A DNA stretch of 64,000 bases from Bacteroidota bacterium (lineage in GTDB: Bacteria; Bacteroidota; Bacteroidia; Chitinophagales; Chitinophagaceae), in contig JAPLEH010000002.1 in NCBI GenBank assembly GCA_026391455.1, forward strand, positions 1 through 64,000, written 5' to 3'. Position numbers and translations under genes: made by a program. The notes under the pieces were generated by a model. The model saw only the letters and a list, made by a program, of their open reading frames with translations. It did no database searches and was not told where the DNA came from. Of the stretch, positions 42,191 to 50,988 are shown one piece after another. Each line of letters opens with the position of its first letter. Position 1 is the first letter of the stretch.

Positions 42191-42223
42191 CAAAAAAAAT
42201 CCCTTCGTAGTAAGCGAAGGGAT
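42191..42223 (-). terminator. Leftward terminator with no recognisable upstream gene
   Basis: ATCCCTTCG (42199-42207) pairs with CGAAGGGAT (42215-42223). Read on the minus strand the stem is followed by eight T residues (A run 42192-42199). On the plus strand there is no T run, so the direction is clear. Confidence 0.85.
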
Positions 42224-42248
42224 AATATATGGATGGGTTAGTAAGTAC

Positions 42249-42289
42249 GGGAAATAAATTTCCCTGCACAATATTAGAAATAAATTTCT
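42249..42289. repeat. Two related palindromes sharing GAAATAAATTTC
   Basis: GGGAAATAAATTTCCC (42249-42264) and AGAAATAAATTTCT (42276-42289) share a 12-base core and have centres 26 bases apart. They look like paired binding sites or small hairpins near the end of the putative leftward transcript. Confidence 0.6.
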
Positions 42290-42338
42290 TTAACTAAAAA
42301 AATTTCCCCAACTATTTTATTAACATTTTAAAATTCCT

Positions 42339-42347
42339 TGTGGATAA
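42339..42347 (-). promoter_or_regulatory. Perfect DnaA-box match
   Basis: TGTGGATAA on the plus strand is the complement of the consensus DnaA box TTATCCACA. Only one perfect copy was seen, so on its own it does not define an origin. Confidence 0.4.
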
Positions 42348-42486
42348 ACCGATCCTTTAATGCCATGCAATGGCCTGCTTCATCAATCCATCACAACAAT
42401 AATCTTTATTGTAACAAAGCAATTGTTTTATTCTTTCAATGAGATCGCAGCGAATACTGTCATTCGAAAATTGTTTTGATACAGCA

Positions 42487-42507
42487 ATACAGTTAAGTTT
42501 ACTGTAT
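42487..42507. promoter_or_regulatory. Inverted repeat ATACAGT-N7-ACTGTAT
   Basis: A 7-bp perfect dyad with a 7-base spacer, typical of an operator, lies in the gene-free region about 195 bases before the lpxD-like gene. The binding protein is unknown. Confidence 0.45.
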
Positions 42508-42647
42508 GACAGGTTATATACTGCCAGTTAAACAAATATTGATGCTATCATTTTATATCTGGTAACTGCAGGGTATTTATACGAGCCATGTTTGATTCCC
42601 TGCCCTGAGAATCAATTTTTGGCTATACAAAGCAGGCGGATAGCATT

Positions 42648-42655
42648 TACCTTTG
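42648..42655 (+). promoter_or_regulatory. -7 element for the lpxD-like gene
   Basis: TACCTTTG matches TAnnTTTG, 46 bases before the ATG at 42702. Confidence 0.6.
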
Positions 42656-42701
42656 CACTAATCCTTTTTGAATATCAGGCAAAGCAAATAAAATTTAACG
42701 T

Positions 42702-43655
42702 ATGCGATTCGATCAACCTGTTCCGCTTACCACGATTGCACAACTCATCGGTGCAGAACTTACCGGCAACACAACGGCCCTGGCCACGGGCATCAACGAG
42801 ATCCATAAAGTAGAGCCCGGGGATCTTGCATTTGTTGATCATCCCAAATATTATGATACCTGTATTCAATCGGCAGCAAGTTTTATCATCATCAACAAAC
42901 GGACGGAGTTTCCGGAAGGTAAGGCATTGCTGATCGTGGATGAACCGTTTGAAGCCTACCTGAAGATCGTCAACTTTTATCGCCCCTTTGCTCCATCCAT
43001 GCAGTCCGTGAGTACCACTGCCATTATTGGTGAGGGAACGATTGTAATGCCCGGGGCCTATATCGGCAACCATGTTCAGTTGGGTTCGAATTGTGTAATT
43101 CATCCGAATGTGACGATCCTTGACCATTGTGTAATCGGCAACAACGTGATCATTCAGGCGGGTACGGTAATCGGAAGTGATGCCTTTTATTATAATAAAA
43201 AAACGAACCGTGACATCCATTATAAAAAGATGGCCAGTTGTGGTCGGGTAGTCATTGAAAGCGACGTGGAAATAGGGGCCAACTGTACCATCGACAGGGG
43301 GGTGAGTGCCGATACGGTTATTGGTGCCGGTACCAAAATGGACAACCTGGTACATATCGGGCATGATACAATGGTGGGCAGAAATTGTCTGTTTGCGGGC
43401 CAGGTGGGTATTGCCGGAGCTACCACTATAGAAGATAATGTGATCCTTTGGGGTCAGGTAGGAGTCAGCAAGACACTTACTATTGGAAAAGATGCTGTGG
43501 TATATGCACAAAGCGGAGTAAAGGATACCATTGCCGGGGGCAAAGTCTATTTTGGATCACCGGTGGAAGATGCAAGGGAAAAAATGAAGGAACTGGTATG
43601 GATCAAAAGGATACCGCAACTCTGGGATAAAGTGATGGAGGGGCGTAAAAAGTAA
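42702..43655 (+). CDS. LpxD-like UDP-3-O-acylglucosamine N-acyltransferase (paralogue type)
   Basis: A 317-residue left-handed beta-helix acyltransferase. The N-terminal uridine-binding-like domain (about 1-100) reads [25 protein letters not shown]. Hexapeptide coils fill about 105-260, and a helical C-terminus ([20 protein letters not shown]) follows. The probable catalytic His221 is in [12 protein letters not shown]. Bacteroidota often encode two LpxD-type proteins. The DHPKYYD form is the second type, found outside the lpxC-fabZ-lpxA cluster, as here. A lipid A role is likely but not proven. It ends at a terminator. Confidence 0.85.
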   Translation: MRFDQPVPLTTIAQLIGAELTGNTTALATGINEIHKVEPGDLAFVDHPKYYDTCIQSAASFIIINKRTEFPEGKALLIVDEPFEAYLKIVNFYRPFAPSMQSVSTTAIIGEGTIVMPGAYIGNHVQLGSNCVIHPNVTILDHCVIGNNVIIQAGTVIGSDAFYYNKKTNRDIHYKKMASCGRVVIESDVEIGANCTIDRGVSADTVIGAGTKMDNLVHIGHDTMVGRNCLFAGQVGIAGATTIEDNVILWGQVGVSKTLTIGKDAVVYAQSGVKDTIAGGKVYFGSPVEDAREKMKELVWIKRIPQLWDKVMEGRKK

Positions 43656-43657
43656 AA

Positions 43658-43687
43658 GTGCAGGCCTTGCGACCTGCACCATTTTTC
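43658..43687 (+). terminator. Terminator after the lpxD-like gene
   Basis: GTGCAGG (43658-43664) pairs with CCTGCAC (43673-43679), followed by CATTTTT. Confidence 0.85.
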
Positions 43688-43829
43688 CATAGCCATACAG
43701 ACCCGAATATGTTATAGATTACCTGTATGTGTTGTTAAGGCTGTAAAAATATTACGTTTAAGTATTCTTACCAGCCAAAACGAGCAGGTGTGCAGGTTTT
43801 TTGAGTAACTGTGTAAAAGGGGAGGTTTT

Positions 43830-44576
43830 TTAGCTGAATTTGGCCAAAAATTCGTCTTTTTTACGGGCTGACACCTCAAAAGTGCTCCCATCTTCCATTT
43901 CTACAAACCCACCCCTCCCTTTCAGGTACTTTTTTACATAATTGATATTGATCAGGTAGGAATGATGAATACGGCAAAAAATGGCCGGAGGCAGCATATC
44001 CTCAAATTCGCGGAGGGTTTTGGCGATAGTGTATTTATTCTTATCGGCGGTACTGATAATGGTATAATTACTGGAGGCTACCAGGTGGGTAATATTTTCC
44101 AGGTTTTCAAAAACAAGTCCTTCCTGGGTAGGAAGTCCGATTTTTTTTGCTCCCGCCACCGGAGTACCCAGGTTGTGCAGGAGGGTGGATATTTGCGCGG
44201 TTTGTTTTTTTTGTTCGAAATAACGGGTCACTTTTTCTACTGCACTTTTTAGTTCGGCAATATGTACCGGTTTGAGGAGGTAATCCATCGCTGCATATTT
44301 AATGGCCTGAATGGCATAGGCATCGAAAGCCGTGATAAACACTACCGCAAATTCCACCGGTGTTACTTTATTGAGGAGGTCGAATCCATTTCCATAGGGC
44401 ATTTCAATATCCAGAAAGACCAGGTCGGGGGATGTTTGGCGGATCAGATCTACTCCCTCCTGCATATCACCGGCCGTACCTACTACTTCAATATCCGGGC
44501 AATATTTTTCCAGTAAGAAATGCAGCGAAGCGGTGTTATTCGGTTCATCGTCTATCAATAAGGTTCTGATCGCCAT
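43830..44576 (-). CDS. LytTR response regulator (second propeller system)
   Basis: A 248-residue regulator with a receiver (about 3-120, Asp56 in FLDIEMPYGNG, Lys in LLKPVHIAEL) and a LytTR DNA-binding domain (about 150-246; RIHHSYLININYVKKYLKGRGG near the end). It is clearly related to the regulator at 27979-28725 and lies 2 bases after its own propeller kinase gene. The intergenic stretch to the lpxD-like gene beyond its 3' end shows no further gene. Confidence 0.93.
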   Translation of the reverse strand: MAIRTLLIDDEPNNTASLHFLLEKYCPDIEVVGTAGDMQEGVDLIRQTSPDLVFLDIEMPYGNGFDLLNKVTPVEFAVVFITAFDAYAIQAIKYAAMDYLLKPVHIAELKSAVEKVTRYFEQKKQTAQISTLLHNLGTPVAGAKKIGLPTQEGLVFENLENITHLVASSNYTIISTADKNKYTIAKTLREFEDMLPPAIFCRIHHSYLININYVKKYLKGRGGFVEMEDGSTFEVSARKKDEFLAKFS

Positions 44577-44578
44577 GA

Positions 44579-47476
44579 TTAGTTCAATTTATTCAACAAG
44601 CTGAATGGAAAGCGTATTTCAATTCTTGTGCCGGTGCTTTGACCGTCCTCCTCTGTCAGGTCAATGATAGAGATATCCGTTTGTTCTCCATACGATTGAT
44701 TAATAGCATTGATACGGTCGCTGGTAAGAGACATACCTTTTGACTGGTATTCAATATGACTGCCGCTTTTCATCGTTTCAGCCATTTTACGGCCGATACC
44801 ATTATCCTCTATGGTACAGATCAGCGCATCATTTTCCACATTAAAACTGATTGTGATCAGCCCTTTATTATCCCTGCGGTTGCGAACACCGTGGCGGATA
44901 CTATTTTCTACATAAGGCTGGAGTAACATAGCGGGAAGGTAAAGGAAATCTGCATGTATGGAAGGGGATAAGATGATCTTGTAAGTGAAACGGCCGGCAA
45001 ACCGCATTTGTTCAAGGCCCAGGTAATTATCGAGGTATTTTATTTCTTCTGATAGTTGTATGGCTGTTTTTTCGGAATTGTCCAATGTTTGCCGGATAAG
45101 CCGGGCAAAACGAGCCAGGTAATCGTTGCATGCTTCCAGTTCATTGCTGAAAATAAAATGCTGTATGGAACTGATACAGTTGAAAATAAAATGGGGGTTC
45201 ATTTGCGCCCGCTTGGCCTTTTGCTCCAGCTCAAATATCTGCTGCCGTATCTGGTTCTTTTCCGCTTCCTTCTTCCGGATGGATTGTATTCTGCGGTTGA
45301 TGATGAACCAGGAAATAGCAACGATAAAAAATAATACCAGTAATTTGAACCAGTCTGTTAACCAATAAGGGGTGTTGATCGTAAACGGGATACTGATCAG
45401 TTTACTTTTTACTCCCGCTTTATTGGTGGCATATAGTTCAAAGGTATAGGTGCCGGAAGGAAGCGAAATAAAATTCAGGGATTGCTGCTGTGTTTCCTGC
45501 CATTCATTTTCCAGGCCCTTCAGGCGGTAGGTGTATACAATATTTCCGGCTGCTTTATGCGATATGGCTGTAAAATGGAAGAAGATGGTTTGCTGCCGGT
45601 GCGAAAACGAGTATCTGTCTTTTATTTCCTGTTCTATTCCGTTTACCGTTACCTGATCGAGCAGAATATTGCACGTGGTTTTTTCCGGTATATTATTTTC
45701 ATTAAACCAGCTAAGTCCTTCCGAGGTGCCGGTATAAATCTTACCGTTTTCGGCATAAATGGCGTTAATAATATCGGCGGGCAATCCATCGGCAGTGGTA
45801 TAACGGGTAACCGGGAACCCGGTTTTCGTGATTTCTATTTTATTGAGTCCCCGGTCTGTACCCACCCAAAAATTGTTTCCGCTCATACAGGTGGTCCGGC
45901 AATTATTGCTGGTAAGGCCTTCTTTGGCGCTGATACGTGCAATGAGCTGATTATTTTTCAGCACCATGAGGCCGGAAGAATAGGTGCCGACCCAAATGGT
46001 GCCGTCAACCGACCGGTCAATAGTGGTAATCTTTGTTTTCAATTCGGGGAAACGTTCGCCAAGCGATATGATTTTTTTATCCGGGGTTACCAGAAAGAGA
46101 TCATTCAGGGCGCCATTATAGATTGAACCATTCGTTTCAAGTATTGCGGTAGTTCGTTCTTTTAAAAAGATGGTTGGTTTTTCTGGTCTGTATATTTCAT
46201 AATAGCGGGCGTTTTGTATCGTACCGGCATAGATCCGGTTTTTATGAACAAACAGGGATTTATAAGAAGAATAATCAAGGGTTTTTAATGAAAGATCCTG
46301 GTTCAATATCACAAATCCCTTGTCTGAACGAAACAATACTTCCTTGTTCGGCAGGTTGATGATCTGTAATACCCGGTCAAACCTTTTTCCGGGAATATTA
46401 TCCTTGTAAAAATAACTAATCTTTTTTTCCGGATCGATTCGCGCTACCATACCTGAATTGAGCCCTGCGAGCATAATATCGCCTTGTTTGCCGATAGAAA
46501 ACACTTCTGTATTGCCGGGCTGAGGCGGCGAGAAACCGAGATGAAATACCTTTTCAGATCCCAGTTTATATACGCCATCATCCAGGGAGGTATACCATTT
46601 ATTTCCTTCCTCATCTACAAAACTCCGCCCGATCGTTTTCCCTTCTAAAAAACGATTTATCAGTTTACCGTCAGCGTTGTAACACCACACACCGTCTCCG
46701 GTATTGAACATGATGGCAGTATCTTCAAATTCATACATCGTATTGAGGGTCGGAAATGTATTTATCTTGCTTTCTTTACCTGTATGCAGGTTACGTATTA
46801 CCATTTGACCGGTTAAATTCGGATAAACCAGCATTTTACTGTTAAGGAACAATCGGTTTCGGCTGATTCCCGCCATGGTATTCAACCATATTGAACTCTT
46901 TTTTTTATCTATCTCTTTGTTGAGGGTAGCAACGCTATACTCAGCTTGATATTCATTGTTCCCGAGCAATAAAAAAATTCCCTTTATTTCTCCGGAGGGT
47001 AATAAAAAAATATCCGCCAGACTACACATCTCCTGTTCGGTCATTGTTGTTTTTTCGAAATTGCCACATTCATTTTTCCGGGTAATATAGGAAAGGCCAC
47101 ATTCCTGAAAAATCCAAACGGTACCTTCTTTGTCTTCCAGTGTTTTTATGGGGGTGGAATTGATGTAGATTTTGCGCAAAAGCGTGTCGTTATTCCGGTT
47201 GTAGATCCGGCCCTGGTAATAATAGGCAATCTCCCGTTTAAAAGGAGTGAACCAAACACGGTTTTTTGAGTCGCAAAACACATTGATGATATCATTATCC
47301 GGCAACCCATTTTCGGTGGTAAATACCTTAAAGTCTGAGCCATCGAAACGGCAAACACCATTGTCGGTTGCAAACCAGATAAAACCATTTTTATCCTGAC
47401 ACATGGCATACACCCTTTTGGAGGGTAGTCCATCTTTTACATCATAATGCACATAGCTATATTGCTGCCCGTTCAT
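44579..47476 (-). CDS. Propeller sensor histidine kinase, LytS type, without GAF
   Basis: A 965-residue sensor from ATG 47476. The periplasmic propeller repeats (about 1-620; KNGFIWFATDNGVCRFDG), a Y_Y_Y domain (about 620-695), one membrane helix (about 705-725), a coiled-coil linker and a LytS-type kinase with His762 in QMNPHFIFNCIS and ATPase motif EDNGIGRKM follow. There is no GAF domain. From the ATG the protein lacks a signal peptide, but upstream codons in frame read IRPYLVILVFALFFAPFT from an ATC at 47528-47530, a perfect signal peptide without ATG, GTG or TTG. An in-frame TAA lies at 47555-47557. Confidence 0.92.
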   Translation of the reverse strand: MNGQQYSYVHYDVKDGLPSKRVYAMCQDKNGFIWFATDNGVCRFDGSDFKVFTTENGLPDNDIINVFCDSKNRVWFTPFKREIAYYYQGRIYNRNNDTLLRKIYINSTPIKTLEDKEGTVWIFQECGLSYITRKNECGNFEKTTMTEQEMCSLADIFLLPSGEIKGIFLLLGNNEYQAEYSVATLNKEIDKKKSSIWLNTMAGISRNRLFLNSKMLVYPNLTGQMVIRNLHTGKESKINTFPTLNTMYEFEDTAIMFNTGDGVWCYNADGKLINRFLEGKTIGRSFVDEEGNKWYTSLDDGVYKLGSEKVFHLGFSPPQPGNTEVFSIGKQGDIMLAGLNSGMVARIDPEKKISYFYKDNIPGKRFDRVLQIINLPNKEVLFRSDKGFVILNQDLSLKTLDYSSYKSLFVHKNRIYAGTIQNARYYEIYRPEKPTIFLKERTTAILETNGSIYNGALNDLFLVTPDKKIISLGERFPELKTKITTIDRSVDGTIWVGTYSSGLMVLKNNQLIARISAKEGLTSNNCRTTCMSGNNFWVGTDRGLNKIEITKTGFPVTRYTTADGLPADIINAIYAENGKIYTGTSEGLSWFNENNIPEKTTCNILLDQVTVNGIEQEIKDRYSFSHRQQTIFFHFTAISHKAAGNIVYTYRLKGLENEWQETQQQSLNFISLPSGTYTFELYATNKAGVKSKLISIPFTINTPYWLTDWFKLLVLFFIVAISWFIINRRIQSIRKKEAEKNQIRQQIFELEQKAKRAQMNPHFIFNCISSIQHFIFSNELEACNDYLARFARLIRQTLDNSEKTAIQLSEEIKYLDNYLGLEQMRFAGRFTYKIILSPSIHADFLYLPAMLLQPYVENSIRHGVRNRRDNKGLITISFNVENDALICTIEDNGIGRKMAETMKSGSHIEYQSKGMSLTSDRINAINQSYGEQTDISIIDLTEEDGQSTGTRIEIRFPFSLLNKLN

Positions 47477-47618
47477 CGTGAAGGGCGCAAAAAAAAGAGC
47501 AAATACGAGGATAACTAAATACGGTCTGATGAGCCAGTGTTTTAATGCAGAAAATTAAGGAATTACCTGCTTTTTTTCGACTGACTGAGTAAATGTGCTG
47601 ATTTCGTGTGTAACTGTG

Positions 47619-48689
47619 TTAATTACCCGGGATAAAATCATAGGGCAATAAGTCGCCCAGGTTTTTCCAGGTCCAATAACCCTGATTGACCCAGTCCTTT
47701 TGTTCATAGTAATAGCCATTTTCTGTAATGGCCACTGGCTCTTTGATATCGATATATGAAATGAGGTAGGGAACTGATTTAGGCATACCCATTTTTTTCA
47801 GGTATTCGGGCTCTGGTCTTTTTTTCGTGTAGGTAATGCTGATCTTCCGGGGATACCAGATTTCAATCTGCTGGGTGCTGTCGAGCCCGCCATAATAGCT
47901 GGTATCATATACATTGGCCACTTTGTTGAATTTTTTATCATCCCTTTCATCGAGCATATCAATGATCCATCCGTCCTCCACCACACTGCTGTCATAATAA
48001 CTGCGCATGAAATGCAGCCGCGATCCCATGTATACCGCATTGCGGGCTGCAGACCATGCCCTCTTTAAACTGTCGCTTCCTTCCAATTCTGCAAAAAGGC
48101 AATAGCCCCTGTAGGAACTCATATTGGTATTGTAGTAATACACAAAAGAGTCTAACTGGTAGCGAATAGAATAACCGAGTGCGGCGTTATTTACCTGTAT
48201 GGCATCTGTGGCAAGCACCTTGAGTTTATTGCTTCGTTTATAATAATAAAATTTCAAAACCTCCGGATTCAACAGGGTACACTTCCCCGCATTGGGGGTG
48301 GAACCGATGAAATTTTCGGTAAAGAAATTGCCGTATTTGGTCCAACCATCCGTTACTTCATTGGTATTTTTCAACACCACCTCACCCATGCTTTTATCTT
48401 CTTTGATCAGCAACACTTCCAGTTTATTGTTATCGTTTACACGTATCATTTGTGTTTTATAGCCAGTATAACTGAAAATAAGATCGTAGCCGCCGGATTT
48501 AAGGTTGAGTGTAAATTCACCCTGTTTATTGGTGGCAGTACCCAATGTGGTGTTCTGACAAAAGACAGAAGCTGCATTCAACGGCTCCCTGGATACAGAG
48601 TCCATTACGATACCGGTAACGGTATACTGCGCAAATGATACCGGCCCCATAAGGAATGACAGCACCAGCAAGGAAAATATTTTTTGCAT
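47619..48689 (-). CDS. Secreted protein with a carboxypeptidase-regulatory-like domain
   Basis: A 356-residue protein with a signal peptide (about 1-21, ending VSFAQ). A CarboxypepD_reg-like beta-sandwich (about 22-110: YTVTGIVMDSVSREPLNAASV and then GEFTLNLKSGGYDLIFSYTGYKTQ) precedes a domain rich in Tyr and Trp with no recognised family. It resembles Bacteroidota outer-membrane proteins that begin with this sandwich but lack a barrel. ATG 48689 is preferred over an upstream extension. It precedes the second propeller system on the same strand with a 142-base gap. Confidence 0.72.
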   Translation of the reverse strand: MQKIFSLLVLSFLMGPVSFAQYTVTGIVMDSVSREPLNAASVFCQNTTLGTATNKQGEFTLNLKSGGYDLIFSYTGYKTQMIRVNDNNKLEVLLIKEDKSMGEVVLKNTNEVTDGWTKYGNFFTENFIGSTPNAGKCTLLNPEVLKFYYYKRSNKLKVLATDAIQVNNAALGYSIRYQLDSFVYYYNTNMSSYRGYCLFAELEGSDSLKRAWSAARNAVYMGSRLHFMRSYYDSSVVEDGWIIDMLDERDDKKFNKVANVYDTSYYGGLDSTQQIEIWYPRKISITYTKKRPEPEYLKKMGMPKSVPYLISYIDIKEPVAITENGYYYEQKDWVNQGYWTWKNLGDLLPYDFIPGN

Positions 48690-48818
48690 GAAATTCAGAT
48701 TTCGGATTAAAGATAATATCAAAGCCCCAACAGTTGCACAAGCAGCGGGTCTTATCCCATACTTTCTGACGGATACTGCAACACCTCTCCGGGATAATAC
48801 CTGCCTGCCCGGGGGTAA

Positions 48819-49823
48819 TTACACATCGGGGTTCTCTTTTACCGCCTTGCTGTATGCCTCACAGGCCTTTTGTATTGTTTGTTCCAGCGGGTTGAAGGCG
48901 AAACCGGCCAGTGCTTTTTTAATTTTTTCATTACTGAAATACGTCTGGCTTTGTGCCACCCGGGCACTCTCACGGGTAAGCAGCGGTTTTTTACCTGTAA
49001 AGAAGGATTTCAGTTTTTCCAACCGCCAGGCGATTCCCAGTAAAAATGGGGTGGCCATCCTGACGGGGCCTTTTTTACCAAAACCCTGAGCGATGGTGTC
49101 CTGCAATTTTTTAAATGGCCAGGTATCACCATTCACAATGTAGCGTTCACCACTGATACCGGATTCCATAAGGAGTATGGTAACACGCGCCACATCTTCC
49201 ACATCCACAAAGCCATTGATACCACTGGTATACCAGCCAAATCCGTCATACACCTGTTTAAAGATCGCGCAACTGCTGTTGCGCCAATCACCATATCCAA
49301 GAATCGTGCTGGGATTCAGTATTACGGCATCCAATCCTTCGCTCATTCCTCTCCATACATGCAGCTCTGCCTTGAATTTGCTGATGGCATAGTGTGTGTT
49401 CACTTTGCTTTCTTCCCACTTCTTATCTTCTGTTACCTCGCCTCCATGAGCGGTTCTGCCAAGTGCGGCCACCGAACTGATATGTACGAGTCGGGATATA
49501 TTTTTTTCCAGCGCTATATTCACCACGTTCGCCGTGCCGTCCTCATTTACTTTATACATGGACTTTCGGTCTCTTTTCGAAAAAGATACCGTGGCTGCAG
49601 CATGAATAATAGCATCCACCCCGTCCATCGCATCATCGAGCGATACCACATCCAGCACATCACCTTCCACCCATTCCACGTTGTCTGTTACGTGCTTACT
49701 TATCCAATGCGGCAGTTTTTTCCCTCTGCGGATAGCCCGTACCTGATACCCTTTTTCGATCAGTTCGCGGATGATATACGATCCGAGAAAACCGGTGCCT
49801 CCTGTGACAAGAATTTTTTTCAA
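48819..49823 (-). CDS. NAD-dependent epimerase/dehydratase
   Basis: A 334-residue extended SDR. The Rossmann motif VTGGTGFLGSYIIRELIEKG opens it, Asp-Val pairs follow in EWVEGDVLDV, and the catalytic pair is in YAISKFKAELHV. The start codon is TTG at 49823, giving KKILVTGGTGF; no ATG precedes the glycine motif. Dihydroflavonol-reductase or 3-beta-hydroxysteroid-dehydrogenase-like relatives are the closest by eye, and the substrate is unknown. It lies 84 bases after the 3-hydroxyacyl-CoA dehydrogenase gene on the same strand. Confidence 0.87.
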   Translation of the reverse strand: MKKILVTGGTGFLGSYIIRELIEKGYQVRAIRRGKKLPHWISKHVTDNVEWVEGDVLDVVSLDDAMDGVDAIIHAAATVSFSKRDRKSMYKVNEDGTANVVNIALEKNISRLVHISSVAALGRTAHGGEVTEDKKWEESKVNTHYAISKFKAELHVWRGMSEGLDAVILNPSTILGYGDWRNSSCAIFKQVYDGFGWYTSGINGFVDVEDVARVTILLMESGISGERYIVNGDTWPFKKLQDTIAQGFGKKGPVRMATPFLLGIAWRLEKLKSFFTGKKPLLTRESARVAQSQTYFSNEKIKKALAGFAFNPLEQTIQKACEAYSKAVKENPDV

Positions 49824-49907
49824 TCAGAAAAATTAAAATCAGTAAATAGAGTTTCCAGATACACGGAAAAATAATTTCTGCATGTTGGCGTATGATCGCC
49901 TGTTTTT

Positions 49908-50756
49908 CTATGAATATGTATAATAACCTTCGCCTGTTTTTTTTCCGAGTTTACCGGCTTTTACTTTTTCTTCCTGTATCGGTGAAGGTTTCAGCCGTTC
50001 TGGTTGTCCCATCTGCTCATACACCGAACAGCTTACGGCATAGTTGATGTCGTTGCCAATAAGATCCATCAGTTTGAATGGACCCATTTTAAATCCCACC
50101 GACTCGAGTATCCGGTCTGCCTGTGCAAAATCGGTCATTCCCTCTTCTGCCAGGCGTAATGATTCTATATAATAAGGCCGTGCCACCCGGTTTACAATAA
50201 ACCCTGGTGCGTCTTTGCACAGCACTGCAGTTTTGCCCATTCCCCGGGCCAGGGATAGCACCATGGCCGTAGTGGATGCATTTGTAAACGGCGTATTCAC
50301 CACTTCCACGAGCTTCATAATGGTGGCCGGATTAAAAAAGTGCATGCCAATGACCCGTTCGGGGCATTGCACCTTTTGCGCAATGCGGGTCACAGACAGC
50401 GATGATGTATTGGTGGCGAATACAGTCTCACTATGATTCAATTCCGCCAACTGGTTGAACAGGGCGATTTTTACCTCTTCTTTTTCTATGATCGCCTCAA
50501 TAAAAATATCGGCCAGACATTGCTGGATATCCTGTATAAAAACCATGCGTTGCAAAATGGCTGTACCTTCTGCCGGGCTGATTTTCCCCTTGGCTATAAG
50601 CGTATCAAGATTTTTACGAATGCCGGTTTCTGCGGCCTGCAGTACTGTTGGGTTCAGTTCATACAGCAACGTATAAAAGCCAGCCTGGGCGGCTGCCTGT
50701 GCAATACCGGCGCCCATCGTACCGGCACCGCAGACACATACGGTGTTGATCGTCAT
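49908..50756 (-). CDS. 3-hydroxyacyl-CoA (3-hydroxybutyryl-CoA) dehydrogenase
   Basis: A 282-residue dehydrogenase. The NAD motif CVCGAGTMGAGIAQAAAQAG, the catalytic segment MHFFNPATIMKLVEVV with its His, and the Asn-containing PGFIVNRVARPYYIESLRL helix are all intact. It interconverts 3-hydroxyacyl-CoA and 3-oxoacyl-CoA in beta-oxidation or butyrate-type metabolism. It is a standalone single-domain form with no adjacent enoyl-CoA hydratase. A 20-bp palindrome lies 47 bases upstream of its start. Confidence 0.92.
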   Translation of the reverse strand: MTINTVCVCGAGTMGAGIAQAAAQAGFYTLLYELNPTVLQAAETGIRKNLDTLIAKGKISPAEGTAILQRMVFIQDIQQCLADIFIEAIIEKEEVKIALFNQLAELNHSETVFATNTSSLSVTRIAQKVQCPERVIGMHFFNPATIMKLVEVVNTPFTNASTTAMVLSLARGMGKTAVLCKDAPGFIVNRVARPYYIESLRLAEEGMTDFAQADRILESVGFKMGPFKLMDLIGNDINYAVSCSVYEQMGQPERLKPSPIQEEKVKAGKLGKKTGEGYYTYS

Positions 50757-50802
50757 TTTACGTGTTTAAACTACTGCAAATGTATTGCTTAAAGACGGGG
50801 AT

Positions 50803-50822
50803 AAACAGAAAGATTTCTGTTT
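50803..50822. promoter_or_regulatory. 20-bp palindrome between divergent genes
   Basis: AAACAGAAA (50803-50811) and TTTCTGTTT (50814-50822) form 9-bp perfect arms around two bases. The site is close to the 3-hydroxyacyl-CoA dehydrogenase start and is a likely operator. Confidence 0.55.
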
Positions 50823-50988
50823 GTGATAATTGCAGGGATTCTTTATCTTACTGCTGAATTGGGAAAAGAACAGGTAAGAATCCGGCATATCAATATCCGG
50901 AAAGTGGGTGTGGTATCTTTTCTCCTTATATTGTGCGATTTTTTTTCGATACAGGCCACTCATCATTTATCACTATAAACCAACCAAC

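Larger units (their letters stand above)
42026..42701. other. Long gene-free region rich in inverted repeats
   Basis: The stretch is AT-rich, with no open frame of useful length on either strand. It holds a leftward terminator (42191-42223), two related palindromes (42249-42264 and 42276-42289), a perfect DnaA-box match (42339-42347), an inverted repeat ATACAGT/ACTGTAT (42487-42507), a TGATTC/GAATCA hairpin (42592-42613) and the lpxD-like gene promoter (42648-42655). yicC and lpxD diverge from it. It may hold a leftward small RNA or be a replication- or protein-binding site. Confidence 0.6.

Noticed and set aside
42547-42588. Thirteen-codon minus-strand frame beginning ATG GCT CGT in the gene-free region
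   Set aside because: Too short to support as a gene without conservation, although it lies upstream of the unexplained leftward terminator.
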